Assembly: GCA_028752905.1 (NCBI GenBank)
Contig: JAQNBH010000003.1
Span: 40,113,354 to 40,177,353, forward strand
Direction: 5' to 3'
Length of the DNA: 64,000 bases
From: Cladorhizidae sp. MBARI D1340-BT2
Lineage: Eukaryota; Porifera; Demospongiae; Poecilosclerida; Cladorhizidae
Of this stretch, positions 53,530 to 62,583 are shown piece after piece; the stretch's first letter is position 1, and each line of letters begins with the position of its first letter. The notes under the pieces were generated by a model that was not told the origin of the DNA, ran no database searches, and worked only from the letters and a program-made list of their open reading frames with translations. The position numbers and the translations under genes are program-made.

Positions 53530-53965
53530 TTTTTTTAGAGACTGGACAAGTTACTAGACCCTAAAGGGACCTAAAAAATCTGGATCACTCCAACTGGCGT
53601 CAGAAACCACTCTGGGTTGCGAAGTGCCCAAAAAATGTGAAAATGGTACGAGTGGCTAAGCTCTAGCGCACGCAACCACTTTTTTGAATAGGCGTTAAAA
53701 ATTTATTACTGGTCAGACACGTGGGTGCAAAATTAAGGGCGTTGAAAATCAACGCCCTCAATTTTGTATGTGCTAGAGCTTCCTCTAGCCACTTGTACCA
53801 TTAAAATTTTTTTTAGGGTCTAGTAACTTGCCTATAGTATATCTATGAAGCATTTTTAGTATCAAAAGAGAGCACACAGAGAGACCTATATTTTGAGCTA
53901 TATATCAAGTCCATTCCATGAAGTTTCTAGAATCTACGGAGCTCTAAAGTTGTAACCACAGTTAA
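53530..53965. mobile_element. MITE family M1, complete copy with both inverted ends
   Basis: The left half (CAAGTTACTAGACCCTAAAG ...) and right half (... TTTAGGGTCTAGTAACTTG at about 53816-53834) are inverted. The centre contains a perfect hairpin AAAATTAAGGGCGTTGAAAA / TCAACGCCCTCAATTTT. The outer GACCTATATTTTGAGCTATATATCAAGTCC block appears only on the right. Confidence 0.75.
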
Positions 53966-53969
53966 CAGA

Positions 53970-54175
53970 ACACAGAACCGAAGGGTCTGTCGATGATTTT
54001 GTGTCGTCACTACTTTTAGGACAACTAAACAGAATCGGTTGTGCTCGTGACGAAATCAAAGTACTGTTTTGAACAGTTGTAATTTTTTTAAATCACGCGA
54101 TGGCTTTGAATACGCCCACACGTTGATCCGCGAAATACTTTTTTTTTTAACCCAGTCTCTCGTGTCTATTTCTCT
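53970..54175 (+). pseudogene. Coding-like relic right of the MITE insertions
   Basis: Plus-strand sequence T-E-G-S-V-D-D-F-V-S-S-L-L-L-G-Q-L-N-R-I-G-C, then after a frame change S-R-D-G-F-E-Y-A-H-T-L-I-R-E-I-L, looks coding. It may be unrelated Gag-like sequence or the continuation of the ORF at 51990-52240 before the insertions. No family assigned. Confidence 0.25.
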
Positions 54176-54180
54176 CTAAA

Positions 54181-54659
54181 TCATTTTCCTGGATGTGACA
54201 GTCGAACTTCTGAGAGGTTTGATCGCCTGCGTACATCCACAACACCAACCACAAACGATGGACCGCCCTCTTCCGATCTGTCATAGTTTCTTAGGGTCTC
54301 CTTTCCAAGTTCAGACTGTTCGAATTCTTCAGACTTGCTCGTTAACAGCCGAGACATTTTTTTCTCTCGGTGTGATAATTGTTTCTGGTTCGGGTGACTT
54401 TGTGTCGATTCTTTTGGGGGGAAGTCCAACTGTCCTGCCGTCTGTCAGAGTACCCCCCACTCTCTGATTGCTTATCAGAGTACTCCTTCTTGTTGCTCCG
54501 CTTGCCACAGTTCTCCTTCTTGTTGTTCCGCTTGTCAGAGTGCTCCTTTTTGTTGCTCCGCTTGCCACAGTTATCCTTCTTGATACGAATCTCATCGAGT
54601 CCCACTTGACCTTTCCTTTCCTTCTTGGCCCGAGCTTCCTGAGCTGTCGCATCCTTCAT
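54181..54659 (-). pseudogene. Lysine-rich repeat protein of the virus-like cluster
   Basis: Starts at the ATG at 54659, which overlaps the TGA of the preceding gene (ATGA). The first 35 residues are Lys/Glu-rich. Then a unit of about 16 residues, N-C-G-K-R-S-N-K-K-E-H-S-D-K-R-N type, repeats two to three times. The frame stops at 54342, but an overlapping frame (54429-54181) continues with coding composition (S-R-L-L-T-S-K-S-E-E-F-E-Q-S), so a frameshift near 54420 is likely. Strongly basic, low complexity: a nucleic-acid-binding or virion-core type protein is a guess. Confidence 0.45.
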
Positions 54660-55074
54660 GGGGACGCAAAATACCGGTTATCCTCTGTTTTTACGAAATC
54701 TGGAGACAAATCATCTACCAGATGAGGATTATTACACACTGTGTTAATTAGAGATAGCAACCGTGAACCCACATGGTACAACAGGCAAGTCTCTGATAGA
54801 CTGCAGAATGTGTGAAGCTCGTACTTGTCAATGTCAAATTCTGTTGACATCAAAAACGAGTTGAATTCTTCTGGGAGTGAGAATGAAAAGGCAATATACA
54901 TCCTCTAGGCTTGACATCGAGGGAGAACGAGTCTCCTTCTTCGTTGTAACACTCCTTTATAGCTCTCTTCAGTTCTGGAAAACATTCAAAAACCACATGT
55001 CTGCCCTGTATAACATCTCTGTCGCGGACACCTTTAGATTTGGGGGCATTGCTTCGTAGATACTCATCATTCAT
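54656..55074 (-). pseudogene. Unrecognised gene of the virus-like cluster (one frameshift)
   Basis: The ATG at 55074 overlaps the stop of the upstream gene. Frame 1 (55074-54850) begins M-N-D-E-Y-L-R-S-N-A-P and runs to D-V-K-P-R-G. Near 54900 the coding signal moves to the frame 54901-54656 (A-F-S-F-S-L-P-E-E-F-N-S-F), ending at 54656 where the next gene's ATG overlaps. About 140 residues once. No family recognised. Its value is in the arrangement: two start/stop overlaps in one 500-bp stretch. Confidence 0.45.
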
Positions 55075-55620
55075 TCACTTCTTTTGAATACGTCTCCCAG
55101 TCACACATAAGAGTCGCAAACCCCTCGGATTCTACTGTCTCGTCTGGGTGGGAATTACAAAAGGCCTCCATGGCACTCTGAACCTCCTCGTCCATCTCGG
55201 ACTCAGGTGTTTTATTACCTGACAACATCGAGCGGCACATTGACAGACGCGCGTCTATCTGTTGGTGAGACCGGATCTGAAGAGGGTCGCTGGACAATTT
55301 TTTGTCATAACCGGTCACATCGACAGTTTCCCTTCTGTCACACCTGACATTGGGACCAAACTGTTGGACCTGATCTGATAGGACTTTGAATTGGTGTTGT
55401 GTAAAAGGTACAGCATCCTTGTCAGATTCGGCATCGTCTGTGGTACAACTATCCAGAAATAGACGGGTTTTATCTGGGATCAGACTCTTATCAGCTTTGG
55501 CATCGTCCACAGAGTCTTCTGTTGGCAACACCTTGGGATTTTCGAGGGCTGAAGGATTCTCCCTTGGTCCTGAGTGGCTCAGAGATCTTGCTAGACTCTC
55601 AGAGGGGATAAGTAATGCTC
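55067..55620 (-). CDS. Unrecognised acidic protein of the virus-like cluster
   Basis: A minus-strand open frame from about 55620 to 55067 (up to 184 codons, no ATG within the first 40). Acidic and Ser/Asp-rich N-terminal half (E-D-S-V-D-D-A-K-A-D-K-S), then a predicted helical part (F-K-V-L-S-D-Q-V-Q-Q-F-G-P-N-V) and R-L-S-M-C-R-S-M-L. No family recognised. Its stop codon overlaps the ATG of the following gene. The upstream limit coincides with a 46-bp block (55598-55643) shared with the Mutator-like relic, which may have replaced its true start. Confidence 0.4.
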
Positions 55621-55643
55621 TCGTCTCCCCTTAAGGGGGGGGA
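55598..55643. repeat. 46-bp block shared with 33995-34040
   Basis: Identical block ending CTCCCCTTAAGGGGGGGAC. Here it joins the acidic ORF to a foldback arm. Confidence 0.8.
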
Positions 55644-55995
55644 CCACCCCCAGACTGGCTAAAAACGTTTTTGACTTTTGACTGCCCATAACTTTTTTTA
55701 TAATTGGTTTGTGTAGATAATTTTATGCTCAAATTGTTGCTTGTTCTATGTGCTTTCCAATGATATATAAAATATCTCTAGAGGCATGTTTTGTCAGAAG
55801 ATGCCAGAAGATGCATGCAGAAACATCCAAGGCAGGGACCCTCCTCCGTTTGGCAGACCCCCATAACTAAAGTGGTTGTTGAATGGCAACCTGCCGTATT
55901 TGCCATTCAACAACCACTTTAGTTATTGCAATTTGGTTTCGCTCTAATCACAGCTGTTAGCTATGACAAGCCACAAACCAATTTACAGCTTTTGA
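55644..55995 (+). mobile_element. Foldback element F, left arm and centre
   Basis: Matches 47485-47740 (GACTTTTGACTGCCCATAAC ... TTTGGCAGACCCCC). It is followed by a perfect hairpin AAAGTGGTTGTTGAATGGCA / TGCCATTCAACAACCACTTT at 55871-55922. The other arm is truncated by the transposase-like frame at 55990. Confidence 0.75.
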
Positions 55996-56640
55996 TTTTT
56001 AAAAATGATGCCAGGAAAGTGGGAATGGAGAAGAAACAGATCCATCACTTGGTCTGTACCCTGAAGGAGTGTCATGCTCTTTTCACCCAGGACTACCTCA
56101 ATGAAAAAGTTGGTCTAACAAAGTTCAAGACTCTTAGACCAACCCATGTACTCTTATGTAAGCCAGACCCCACACAATGCATGTATCTGTCAGTACCATG
56201 AGGATGTCATTTTGGCATTGGAGGCACTCCACAAGGTGGTGCCAGATATCCCCCGGTATTCCCCCACTACCCCTGACTCCTTCATGTGTGAGAACCCTTC
56301 AAACAAGTGCTGGCTGAATCAGTGCAACAACTGCCGTGATGGTCAACGCTTCCTTGAGCAGTATGATCAGGTAGTGCAAGTGGAACAGGCAGTCACATGG
56401 CTCGAGTGGGAGAAGGACGAGAATGAGCGCCTAAATAAAGTTGTTCATAAGGGATGACTGATGACTTGAAGGAGCACATCCTCGCCCTTCCCCATTTTCT
56501 CAAGCACATATTTATCAAGAGAGCACAAGCAGAGGAATACAACAAACAGCTGCTGCTCTGCATCTGACTACAACCTGACAGAAAATATTTTGTGGGAGAA
56601 GTGGAGAGCAGCACTCCCACTCAACTGTCGCTAAATTTTT
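55990..56640 (+). pseudogene. Transposon-encoded protein of the 'K-F-x-x-L-R-P' family
   Basis: Plus-strand frames 55926-56201 and 56146-56457, with one frameshift near 56180 and a stop at 56457. They contain K-V-G-L-T-K-F-K-T-L-R-P-T-H-V-L-L, then N-A-C-I-C-Q-Y-H-E-D-V near 56178-56215, and C-W-L-N-Q-C-N-N-C-R-D near 56310. This succession (K-x-G-x-x-K-F-x-x-L-R-P ... C-x-C-x-x-H-x-N/D ... C-x-x-C) is one I know from many uncharacterised sponge, cnidarian and arthropod proteins that appear transposon-borne. The zinc-binding Cys/His suggest DNA binding and an RNase-H-like part normally follows; here it ends early. Truncated and dead. Confidence 0.5.
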
Positions 56641-57620
56641 TGAAATCTGCTGGGGCTTAAGAGATGGAACTGGCCAGCGAGAGCCGACCGCCTCCCTGTC
56701 CCACGAGAGGACATTCTCTCGTGTATTGATCCTCCTTCCCCCATTACCAACTCATCGCGCTTCTTGGTAAAAGTTGGTGAGTAACTAGAAGCATCTTTCT
56801 TCACATCAGATTACACATGCCATAGCAGTGCACATGCAAAGTGTGTAACACGTAACGTGCATAACAGTGTCCTTGCCCTGCAGAGAGTTTGGTTTGCTCA
56901 CCTGTAGCACATTAAGTGAGTGTGTTAGCAATTTCCACGATGATTGTTGGTGTTTGTAGTTCCATTGAACGTGATGAAGAAAAGTGTAATTGTATAAAAT
57001 GCTTACCTGCACGTTTCCAATCTCGCAATTTCTGAAGATAACGCTCTGTAAATGTTTTTTCTGTAACTGGACGAGGTTCACATATGGTCCTCTGGTACCT
57101 TTGAGATGTGCTTGTGTGCTATCTGTAACCCACATTCTACCACTTCTTCCAACCATATATCCACTACGTAGATGCAAGGAATGGTACCTTTGAGATGTGC
57201 TTGTGTGCTATCTTTAACCCACATTCTACCACTTCTTCCAACCATATATCCACTACGTAGATGCAAGGAATGGATGCTAGTGTTCTTAGTGCAAGGACTA
57301 GTCCATGCGATCATAACTGAACGCAACCCTTCTTTTAGAGCATTTAATCATCGATAGCAGTGCAATGTCAGCCGTGCTACAGGCATCATTGCCACTCATT
57401 GCTAGGTGCTGATATTAGTTGTGGCCCCATTGAATTCAAGGTCGTAAGAAGATGTATTTTTCAAGATTTTTATGCCTTTTTGGCTTTAGTTAATGGTCTC
57501 TCAAAGGACTATCCTACGCTTAGTGGGCATCTCAAAGGATGTGCTTTGCATCTAATGCTATGTAATTGTAAGGCTTCTGGGAATTGGCTTGACCAGCATC
57601 CTGAATTCTCTCCCATATGT
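56641..57620. other. Unassigned sequence with 89-bp tandem duplication
   Basis: 57093-57181 and 57182-57270 are near-identical 89-bp tandem units (TGGTACCTTTGAGATGTGCT...). A short frame at 57430-57600 (R-C-I-F-Q-D-F-Y-A-F-L-A-L-V-N-G-L) looks slightly coding-like but is unassigned. Confidence 0.5.
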
Positions 57621-59558
57621 TGTGTGCACAGCATCCAGATGTTTGTGTGTGTTGTATGACATAATTGCATGAACAGTATTGAGCTGTGCAATGGTGATTG
57701 TGTGAATGTAATAGTTAGTCTATGGAGTGCTATAGAAGATACAATGAGACCGAACAAATCATTCCATCAATTCATTATTCATTCATACCCACCCTCCCTG
57801 CCCCTCCTGAAATTTATTTTTTGTTTGATATTATTGTACACTGCTCTACATCTTGCCCAAAGTTATTCTACACTGCTACAATCTTTCCTCAAGCTATCTA
57901 ATGTCAAGATAGAACAATTGTGCCTGGCTTTTATCAAGGAGTATTACTTGTAACTGTAGCTGTGTTTCTCAAATCTCTGGAAGTCGGGGATAAGGAGTTA
58001 TGCAAATGCCAACTGAATATAACATTGGAGTGATAAAAAAACATAATAAAAATATATACATATGCAAAGAAAGAATGTCTAACAACATAGGCTTGCTGCT
58101 GCTGCAGTCTTCTCTTTTTACTGTTCTCTTTCTCTGGGGAAAAAAGGTGTTTAAAAAAAAAAGGTGTCTATTTTCATTTTGGCTTGTTTTTTCTCGTGTA
58201 TATATATATATTCCAGTATATTTGTTATGATGCATGTGAACACTGTTATTGTATTTTATATTTTGTTGTGCGTTTTTATGTGTAGCAAGTATTATTATAA
58301 ATTATTTGGTTGTAAGATTTCTACATCATTTTCACCTCTCACAATGTCATTGTTACGTTCCGTCAAGAAAAAAAGAAAAGAAGATAAAATGCTTATTTAC
58401 CAGGAACTATGGAAGGTTGGTATTAGAAAAATTAAAGAAAGTTGAAACTCACTGGAATGATGCACAAGTCATCTTGCATCAAGATGAGACGGTGTGCTTA
58501 AGCAATTCATCAGCTTGTATTGAGATCAGGCATCCAATGACATTAAATGAGTGTATAATAGCATTCTCTCTGAAGCTATACCTGGTGGCAAACAATACCT
58601 TGAAGATACTGATCACTAGCCAATGAAGCAACTTGAACTATGAAGGATGAAAAGTACTGATAATATATCTTCCATCTTTTATCCAGTGGAAGTTGTCGAC
58701 CACTATCCATCATGTTGATGATGGAGGAGGACATGTCTTTTGACAGCTACAACGATTGAGTCTACATTAATGTCCTCATTTATTTCTACCTGTCCAAACT
58801 GAAGCAGTGCTGGATATATTTTCCCTAGGTTTCGTTTGTACTTTTTCTCATTTCAATACATTTTGTGCATAGCAGTCGCGAAATTATTACTTGGGAATTG
58901 TCAGATTCATATGTACCTTGCACTTTATAATTTTAATTGTGTTTTTGTTGTTATTTTTGTCACCCTGTCATTACTTGTAATTGTGAGTTTCATATGTACC
59001 TTTAGAATTTGTGTTATCTTTTTTTTTGTTGTTTTTGTACGTAGCAGTCTCCCTGTCATTACTTGGAATTGTCAGTTTCATATGTATCCTGCACTTGATA
59101 ATTTTAATACTTTGTGTTTTCTTATTGATGTTATTGTTGTACAGACGATTAAAATATTTTTTATTTTATTTACTGCATATCGTGTTCCTTGCTGAAGAAA
59201 TGAACATAACTTTGGACACATTTCATGGAACAAATATATTTTCTGATGTTTGACTTTAGCAGGAACTGTTGAAGATGAAGGCCAGCCTCTGTTTCGCCAC
59301 ATGGCTATAATTTGAGCCAATGTAGTTTTTTCAGTGATCATAAGCTGAAGAAGTAAATAATGTTTGGACAAACTAATCCTCTTTCCAATGGATCACTCCA
59401 CCAGACATGGATCAAGTCAAACCTTAACAGTAAAGGAGTTCTCCCAATAAACACTGAATAAAATATGGGTATTACTCGACAAAGTGGGCATTTTTTTAAC
59501 AGCAGTTTTCCCCCCTTAATAATCGTTTTTGTAATTTATTATTGATTCATCCTCTATA

Positions 59559-60043
59559 TCACTCCGAGTCTTCATTACTCATTGTATTGGAAATAGTTTC
59601 TCTGTAGCTACTAGTCATTTTCATAATTACCTTGACCAGTGAGATAACTTTATTGTGTTCTTCAACCTTCTCTGTTTTACTAAACCGCAATGTGAGAGAG
59701 AATGGTGTTAGGACTTCAATTTGCATACAAGCATCTTGAGAGTGGTTCGTTCTGAAATGTCGTATTACTCTTATACGTGGAATTATTGGCATATCGGGTT
59801 CTATTCTGCTCCATGATTGCTGCTATTTGTGCAAGAAGCACTGGTGCATCGGATGCAAGAAACCCGGACACATTTTTGAGATGAGATGCCAGCCGTAAAA
59901 CCCATGGAGGTGTATATATTACGGTCTGCAAACGAACGTTGACGCAAGCTATGTGCACAACTGACAGCCAGTTTGCTGCCCAAATATGTAGCGGGGTTGT
60001 TTGTGGACGGGAATTCTGGGTCTACAGCAGAGACACAAGGCAA
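59559..60043 (-). pseudogene. Unrecognised ORF pair (copy 2)
   Basis: Same frames as 36546-36990. The coding signal moves from 59958-59716 (P-P-W-V-L-R-L-A-S-H-L-K-N-V-S-G-F-L) to 59792-59559 by one frameshift. C-terminal end K-M-T-S-S-Y-R-E-T-I-S-N-T-M-S-N. No family recognised. Conserved reading in both copies reflects recency, not selection. Confidence 0.35.
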
Positions 60044-60108
60044 GTTGCTGCGACATTGAGTCGGTTAAATTGCCCTAACTGCACATATAACAGTGTGCAT
60101 GGAAAGAA

Positions 60109-60855
60109 TCAGTGACGCCTCCAAAGGTCCAGGTAAGGCTCGTTTGATGTTTGCCGTATCCAACAAGTGGAATTCACTGTTTCCGAGAGATCCCCACCGA
60201 CACAGCGAGGGTTTTTTGTGTCGTGTATTCTGGTGAGTTTCATCCAGGGTTTGGAACTGGCCACTTCCGGATCGTACAACTGTATCGTGATGTCAAATAC
60301 ACACACTGTGTATCTTTTTTGACAAACCCCTGAAGACTGGCCACGTACTTGACCTTGTTCAATTCCATTCCTAACCTCTTCCACATAAGCTATAAAAAAA
60401 TTGTACACACTCACCAATTCGGCCCGATCTGAAAATCCCGACAGATCCAAGTTGAGATGAACCTTGTCTGCACTGTTGTCAAAAATAACGACTGTGACCT
60501 GGAGCCCTTTGAGAGCAAAATGTGGTCTTGCCATGTTTTTTTGGTGTACAGGAGACATACACTGGAGAGGAAGCATAACTGACTGCACTCTTGTGATGAA
60601 CTCGCTGATCTTGTCTGACATCGATCCTACATGGAGTGAGCCACATTCCTTGGAATCAGCAATAATAAACCTAATAAACTCGAAGATCCACAGACCCTTC
60701 AGTTTGCTCCTTTGGATGCACATCAAGTGGCAGCTCTGCACACTGCAGGAATAACGTCTGCACTCGTGGACCACATTGCTGATGGCACACATTCCCTCTT
60801 TGATAAGTAAAGTAGTCCCTGTTTCTTCGTCTGGAACAATTCTCGCGTGCACCAT
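60109..60855 (-). CDS. Unrecognised 248-codon ORF, intact
   Basis: An uninterrupted minus-strand frame beginning M-V-H-A-R-I-V-P-D-E-E-T-G. Its N-terminal half has clustered cysteines and histidines (C-A-I-S-N-V-V-H-E-C-R-R ... C-S-V-Q-S-C-H-L-M-C), possibly zinc-binding. The second half alternates hydrophobic strands (V-T-V-V-I-F-D and R-Y-T-V-C-V-F-D-I-T-I-Q-L-Y) with an amphipathic helix (E-L-V-S-V-Y-N-F-F-I-A-Y-V-E-E-V). A small ribosome-site or promoter was not identified. The splice-acceptor-like sequence CTAATTCAG just upstream (about 60875-60890) raises the possibility that this is an exon of a longer gene starting in the DUF7869-like frame. I recognise no family. Confidence 0.45.
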   Translation of the reverse strand: MVHARIVPDEETGTTLLIKEGMCAISNVVHECRRYSCSVQSCHLMCIQRSKLKGLWIFEFIRFIIADSKECGSLHVGSMSDKISEFITRVQSVMLPLQCMSPVHQKNMARPHFALKGLQVTVVIFDNSADKVHLNLDLSGFSDRAELVSVYNFFIAYVEEVRNGIEQGQVRGQSSGVCQKRYTVCVFDITIQLYDPEVASSKPWMKLTRIHDTKNPRCVGGDLSETVNSTCWIRQTSNEPYLDLWRRH

Positions 60856-61006
60856 GACATCGTATACTTCCGTATACCTGAATTAGGTGGGACGAACACG
60901 TTCAATCAGCTAATGCTTGGCAGTTGTGGACTGGACTCTTTCTGAGAAGCGGTGTGCGGTCGACTAGTTAATATTATAGTTATAAAGAGTTTAGACAGTT
61001 GGTTAG

Positions 61007-61480
61007 CTATGTTCGACGTTGTCTATTCTTAGACTGGGCGTGGTTAACTACTGCAGATGTGTTCACAACACTGACAATGTCATCCAAGCAACCGACCTTT
61101 GTCCGTCTGAACTTGTGCTCCAGCAGGCCAAAACACCAGTCAGGGGCACATTTCGTGTGTCCAACAAGCATGAACGAGATCTCAATGTTTTTGTTTAGTC
61201 CAGCCAGAACACGCCATGCTAGGTATTGCATTAGAAAGCGATTCTTATTTTGGCCTGAGCAATTGTCTGCATGTAGGTTGAGGTTGATCTCTCCTAAACT
61301 GTGGTTGCTGAGGACGTGGTGGAGAAGGCTAATGGTGCAGTTTGCTCCCTTGCCAATGCTAGGGCTAGGGGCTAGTGTTGATTGCCCCTGGAGGCTATGG
61401 TCCCCGACTGCAGCCCGGGGAGCAGGGGTCATGGTGTGGCTTCTGGTGGATCTAGCTGGAGGTTCATCACATCTAGACAT
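61007..61480 (-). pseudogene. DUF7869-like fragment (copy 2)
   Basis: Frame of 157 codons starting at an ATG (M-S-R-C-D-E-P-P-A-R-S) with the family core A-D-N-C-S-G-Q-N-K-N-R and G-H-T-K-C-A-P-D-W-C-F-G-L. A family member normally continues about 200 residues beyond this point; here a stop comes after V-V-N-H-A-Q-S-K-N. The frame could be spliced, since V-N-T-S-A is followed by GTTAAC, a weak donor. Nearly identical to 37997-38470. Confidence 0.6.
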
Positions 61481-61689
61481 CTTACTAACTTATTTATGGA
61501 GGAAGGGTATCTAGCTGTAGGTTAATAGTTACAATCTATATTAATCCTATGAACTCACAACTGTAGTATATTGGCAAATATATTTCAGTCAATTTGTGTG
61601 ACCTTCTTCAGTGCCTATTTATGACATGTGCTCTAACAGTGGATGAGGGTGCGGTGTGAGGGTGTTACATGAGTGTGGTGTTTAATTAG

Positions 61690-62568
61690 TGCCTGTTAGA
61701 GTGGTGGCTGGATGCATGAAATTTGTTTGTATGTTAGAGAAAGTTTGAATAGAAGTGGTTGGATTAAAATTCGGATTGATACTATTCATTCCATACCCCG
61801 TAATTGTTTGCACCATACCCACTATTGAATCCATAGCTATTTGTTCCCAATCCTACATTGGGATTTGTGTTATTCATGCCAAAACCAGCGTTGTTCTGTG
61901 TTGGGATTTAGATTGTTCATGCCAAAACCAGAGTTGTTTGTACCCCAGCCTGTGTTGGGATTTAGATCATTCATGCCAAAACCAGAGTTGTTTGTACCCC
62001 AGCCTGTGTTGGGATTCGCACGGTTTGATCTCAAACCATTAGCACTTCCTGTTCCAAAGGTGTAACCTATACCTGGTGTGTTGTTGAGACAACCCCGGTT
62101 ATTGTTAGCACCAGACAACGTAGCTAATTCCTGATTCGGTGTTATCGTACGCACCGCTAATTGCAGGAACTGAGGATTGTTTGTTAAGTTCTGATATGCT
62201 TGGATACGTAATTCTAATATAGTTCCGGGTCCTAGAGCAGGAACACTATGGCCATTGGGCATTGTCGACAGTTGTCCAACATAAGCCCTAAGATGGTCTT
62301 CGTCACTGTAAACACCATGACCCAGTGGAGATTGTGAAAAACCATTATAAATCTGCTGTATTTGTATAACAGTCTGTCCAGTGTATCTCACAGGCCACTT
62401 GAACAGACTGCAGAATAACTGCTCTGGCATGATAGGACTTGGAGCACTCATCATTTTTTGTGCCGATAGCAACATCGCTGGATCGTCCTTCGGTGATAAA
62501 TTCAAATTAGCATTGACAAACTGATTCACAATTTGGAAAATCTGCATTGAATCCGCCCTGGACCACAA
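61690..62568 (-). pseudogene. Asn/Gly-rich repeat protein of the virus-like cluster
   Basis: The gene starts near the ATG at 62547 (M-Q-I-F-Q-I-V-N-Q-F), 37 bases after the stop of the gene upstream. The first about 150 residues look globular and helical (A-M-L-L-S-A-Q-K-M-M-S, P-E-Q-L-F-C-S-L-F-K-W-P, Q-N-L-T-N-N-P-Q-F-L-Q-L-A). A low-complexity tail follows, made of about 16-residue repeats such as N-P-N-T-G-W-G-T-N-N-S-G-F-G-M-N. One frameshift near 61890 moves the rest of the repeat tail to another frame, ending at about 61690 with T-L-T-G-T-N. About 290 residues once. No family recognised. A structural role is an inference from its company and composition. Confidence 0.55.
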
Positions 62569-62583
62569 TGTTTCATTGTTTTT

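Larger units (their letters stand above)
57621..62063 (+). repeat. 4.4-kb segmental duplication, copy 2 (source copy)
   Basis: Direct counterpart of 34643-39052, about 23 kb downstream. The right end lies inside an Asn/Gly-rich gene that continues beyond the duplication here, so this copy represents the older arrangement. The first 1.9 kb (57621-59550) is AT-rich and non-coding as far as I can see. Confidence 0.92.

Noticed and set aside
61870..62065. Plus-strand ORFs with S-C-Q-N-Q-S-C-L-Y-P-S-L-C-W-D repeats
   Set aside because: Antisense shadow of the Asn/Gly repeat gene; the minus strand has the coherent longer frame.
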